Position numbers and translations under genes: made by a program. A DNA stretch of 30,856 nt from Pseudozyma flocculosa PF-1 (lineage: Eukaryota > Basidiomycota > Ustilaginomycetes > Ustilaginales > Ustilaginaceae). The stretch covers positions 1 through 30,856 of the forward strand of contig NW_006920884.1 of assembly GCF_000417875.1 (NCBI RefSeq), in the 5' to 3' direction. Below the pieces are notes generated by a model. The model did not search any database. It saw only the letters and a list, made by a program, of their open reading frames with translations, and was not told the DNA's origin. This document shows positions 29,138 to 30,856 of the stretch, piece by piece. Each line of letters starts with the position of its first letter. The first letter of the stretch is position 1.

Positions 29138-30856
29138 CTACGACAGCGCTGCTGGCGGTGGTGGTGAAGCCGCGCCCGCCCCGACCCGCGTGAGTCGTCC
29201 ACCACCACCACCGCCTCGGATACCGCCACCGCCACCGCCGCCGCGGCCTTTAGACCCAATCAGGCCGTACACCAACCCGACCTTGTACAGGAACGAGCGC
29301 AGCGACTCGGCAATCTCCGAGGGCAGCGGGTCCTTACCCAGCAGCTCGACGGCCAGCGGGTAGAAGGTGTGGGCGTGGTGCGTAAATACCCGCCCTCCCT
29401 CGTCGTCGTCGTCGTCGTCTTCGTCCTCATCATCGTCGTCTTCTTCATCATCCTCGTCGTCCTCGGAAGATTGCCGCCGGCTGCTCATCTTGGCAGAGCT
29501 GACGGCGCCGGCAGTGCCATCACCGGCGCCGGCAGCAGCACCGCCGCCGTCGACGTCGTCGTCGAAGCTGCACAGCCCCGTAAAGACTTCGGCGACGACG
29601 GGCGTCCAGGCGGCAATGTTGCGCGCCTGCGTCTCGGCGTCGAGGGGCAGGAACGACTCGACGACGTCGCGGCCAAGGGGCACGAGGCGGCGGCGGACGG
29701 CGCTGCGCATCTCGCGGTGGCCCTCGCGGCGGTCCGAGTGCATCTGGACGAGGATGTGGACGAGGGTGGCGGCGCTGCTGCTCTCCTGCTTGAGCAGGTT
29801 GGGCAGCTGCTTCATGAACCCGACCTTCCACAGCGCCATCCGCAGCTCCTTGTCGGCGTTGAAGCGCTTCGAGAAGCGGTAGCTGTCCTCGAGCACCTTG
29901 GTCAGCCGCAGCAGCTCCGACGCCGGGATCGTGTTGTAGATGAGCGCGTTCGACAGCAGCTCGTGCGTCGTCTCGATGAGCAGCAGCTGCAGCACGCACT
30001 TGACGATGATCTGCTTGAAGATGCGCCGCCGCTCCGACGGCGTCATGGCGGCCGTCGGTGCCGCTGCCTGCTGCGACTGCCCGTCGCTGCTGCCGGGCAC
30101 GGCCGCCGCCGCCGCCGCGGCATCATCACCGTTGGCGCCGTCGAGCGGGTTGGTCTCGATCCGCGGACGGGCGCCGTTGGCGTCGCCTGGGCTGGGCGCC
30201 GCGTGCTCGGCCCGCAGCACGGGGTCAAAGAGCTGGTGGGCCGTCGTGGTGCGGAAGAGCTGGAGGAAGGTGTCGACCACCTGGGACCAGCGCTGCTCGC
30301 TCAGCTTGGTCACGTTTTTCTCGAGCAGCTGCTGGAGGCACGACGTGCCGATGCGCGCCAGCGTGTCGTTTTCCTGGCAGATGCACGCGCACAGCAGCTC
30401 GAGGAGGCCCGGCAGCAGCCGCTCGAGCGTCTCAAAGTAGTAGGTCCACAGGTCGACGAGGTTGCGCAGCGCCTGGATCATGGTGGTGCTGAGCCACACC
30501 GACATGTCCTCCTGGGTGCTGAAGCGCGTCACGTCGGAACGCGAGCGGAGCACGGCAAAGATGGGGAAGAGGATCTCCTGGCACACCGTGTCCCAAAAGT
30601 CGGGGCGGAACGTGGTGCCGTGGTCCTTGAGGATGGCGAAGAGCGAGTCGAGCGCCACGCGCCGCACCTCGAGGTCGTCGCCCGTCATGATGACGTCGTA
30701 AAAGGCGAAGAGGACGGGGAACCAGAAGCGCACCATGGGGTCGTCGGAGAGGGGCGTGGCGGCGGCGGGGCCCGGGTCGGCCGTCGGGTCGATCGGGCAC
30801 TCGCGCGCCTCGAGCATCGCGGGCACCAGCGACGCCAGCAGCTCGGTCGCCTGCAG
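29138..30856 (-). CDS. SEC7: SEC7/BIG-type Arf guanine-nucleotide exchange factor, C-terminal part
   Basis: Large trans-Golgi Arf activators of the Sec7/BIG family control vesicle budding. Only the last 572 residues are here; the frame is open to the window edge, so the catalytic Sec7 domain lies beyond 30856. The visible part matches the conserved C-terminal helical repeats (HDS region): RFWFPVLFAFYDVIMTGDD and LEVRRVALDSLFAILKDHG, then DFWDTVCQEILFPIF, MSVWLSTTMIQALRNLVDLW, and CLQQLLEKNVTKLSEQRW with VVDTFLQLF. This is followed by the block TPSERRRIFKQIIVKCVLQL and ETTHELLSNALIYNTIPASE. A strongly acidic Asp/Glu run (encoded about 29395-29470) interrupts the last repeat, and the protein ends in a Gly-rich tail. 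No splice site is needed in this part. Mon2-type proteins are a less likely alternative. Confidence 0.88.
   Translation of the reverse strand: MQATELLASLVPAMLEARECPIDPTADPGPAAATPLSDDPMVRFWFPVLFAFYDVIMTGDDLEVRRVALDSLFAILKDHGTTFRPDFWDTVCQEILFPIFAVLRSRSDVTRFSTQEDMSVWLSTTMIQALRNLVDLWTYYFETLERLLPGLLELLCACICQENDTLARIGTSCLQQLLEKNVTKLSEQRWSQVVDTFLQLFRTTTAHQLFDPVLRAEHAAPSPGDANGARPRIETNPLDGANGDDAAAAAAAVPGSSDGQSQQAAAPTAAMTPSERRRIFKQIIVKCVLQLLLIETTHELLSNALIYNTIPASELLRLTKVLEDSYRFSKRFNADKELRMALWKVGFMKQLPNLLKQESSSAATLVHILVQMHSDRREGHREMRSAVRRRLVPLGRDVVESFLPLDAETQARNIAAWTPVVAEVFTGLCSFDDDVDGGGAAAGAGDGTAGAVSSAKMSSRRQSSEDDEDDEEDDDDEDEDDDDDDEGGRVFTHHAHTFYPLAVELLGKDPLPSEIAESLRSFLYKVGLVYGLIGSKGRGGGGGGGIRGGGGGGRLTRVGAGAASPPPPAALS

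Overview
The window looks like nuclear DNA of a GC-rich basidiomycete fungus, plausibly a smut-related (Ustilaginomycotina-type) species; that placement is inferred. The evidence is spliced genes with GTGAGT/GTAAGT donors, large proteins with long low-complexity tails, TTAGGG-type telomere-like motifs, and fungal gene families (PBI2, RIM1, HEM1, YTP1, SEC7). I see no prokaryotic, phage or CRISPR content, and no tRNA or rRNA gene.

Layout. (a) 1-2480 is a gene-free, visibly less GC-rich stretch packed with short hairpins, direct and inverted repeats and telomere-like CCCTAA/TTAGGG motifs. It ends abruptly at the promoter of the first gene. (b) 2656-4670 (+) is a six-exon mitochondrial ACOT9-type acyl-CoA thioesterase. 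It converges on (c) 4825-8646 (-), a very large aquaglyceroporin-like MIP channel with an altered second NPA motif. (d) 9573-10035 (-) PBI2-type proteinase B inhibitor and (e) 10847-11746 (+) mitochondrial SSB (RIM1) are a divergent pair of small spliced genes. (f) 13451-15526 (+) is an intronless 5-aminolevulinate synthase (HEM1) with four Cys-Pro motifs in its N-terminal region. (g) 16354-21340 (-) is a membrane-anchored alpha/beta hydrolase of the HSL/arylacetamide deacetylase type, about 1,600 residues, with a frame problem near its 3' end. (h) 22680-25850 (-) is a YTP1-family membrane protein with a signal peptide and His-rich segment. (i) 25851-29137 is a gene-free stretch full of short tandem repeats. 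(j) 29138-30856 (-) is the C-terminal part of a SEC7/BIG-type Arf-GEF, cut by the window edge.

How they fit together. These are mostly housekeeping genes and do not form an obvious cluster. Three products are mitochondrial (thioesterase, mtSSB, ALA synthase). Two of those three, the thioesterase and HEM1, share a CCAAT box next to TTAGGG-type repeats in the promoter. I did not find a clearly new multi-gene system. The best leads are the SPS motif in the channel, the telomere-motif/CCAAT promoters, the hairpin-rich left end, and the frame change at the hydrolase's acidic repeat.
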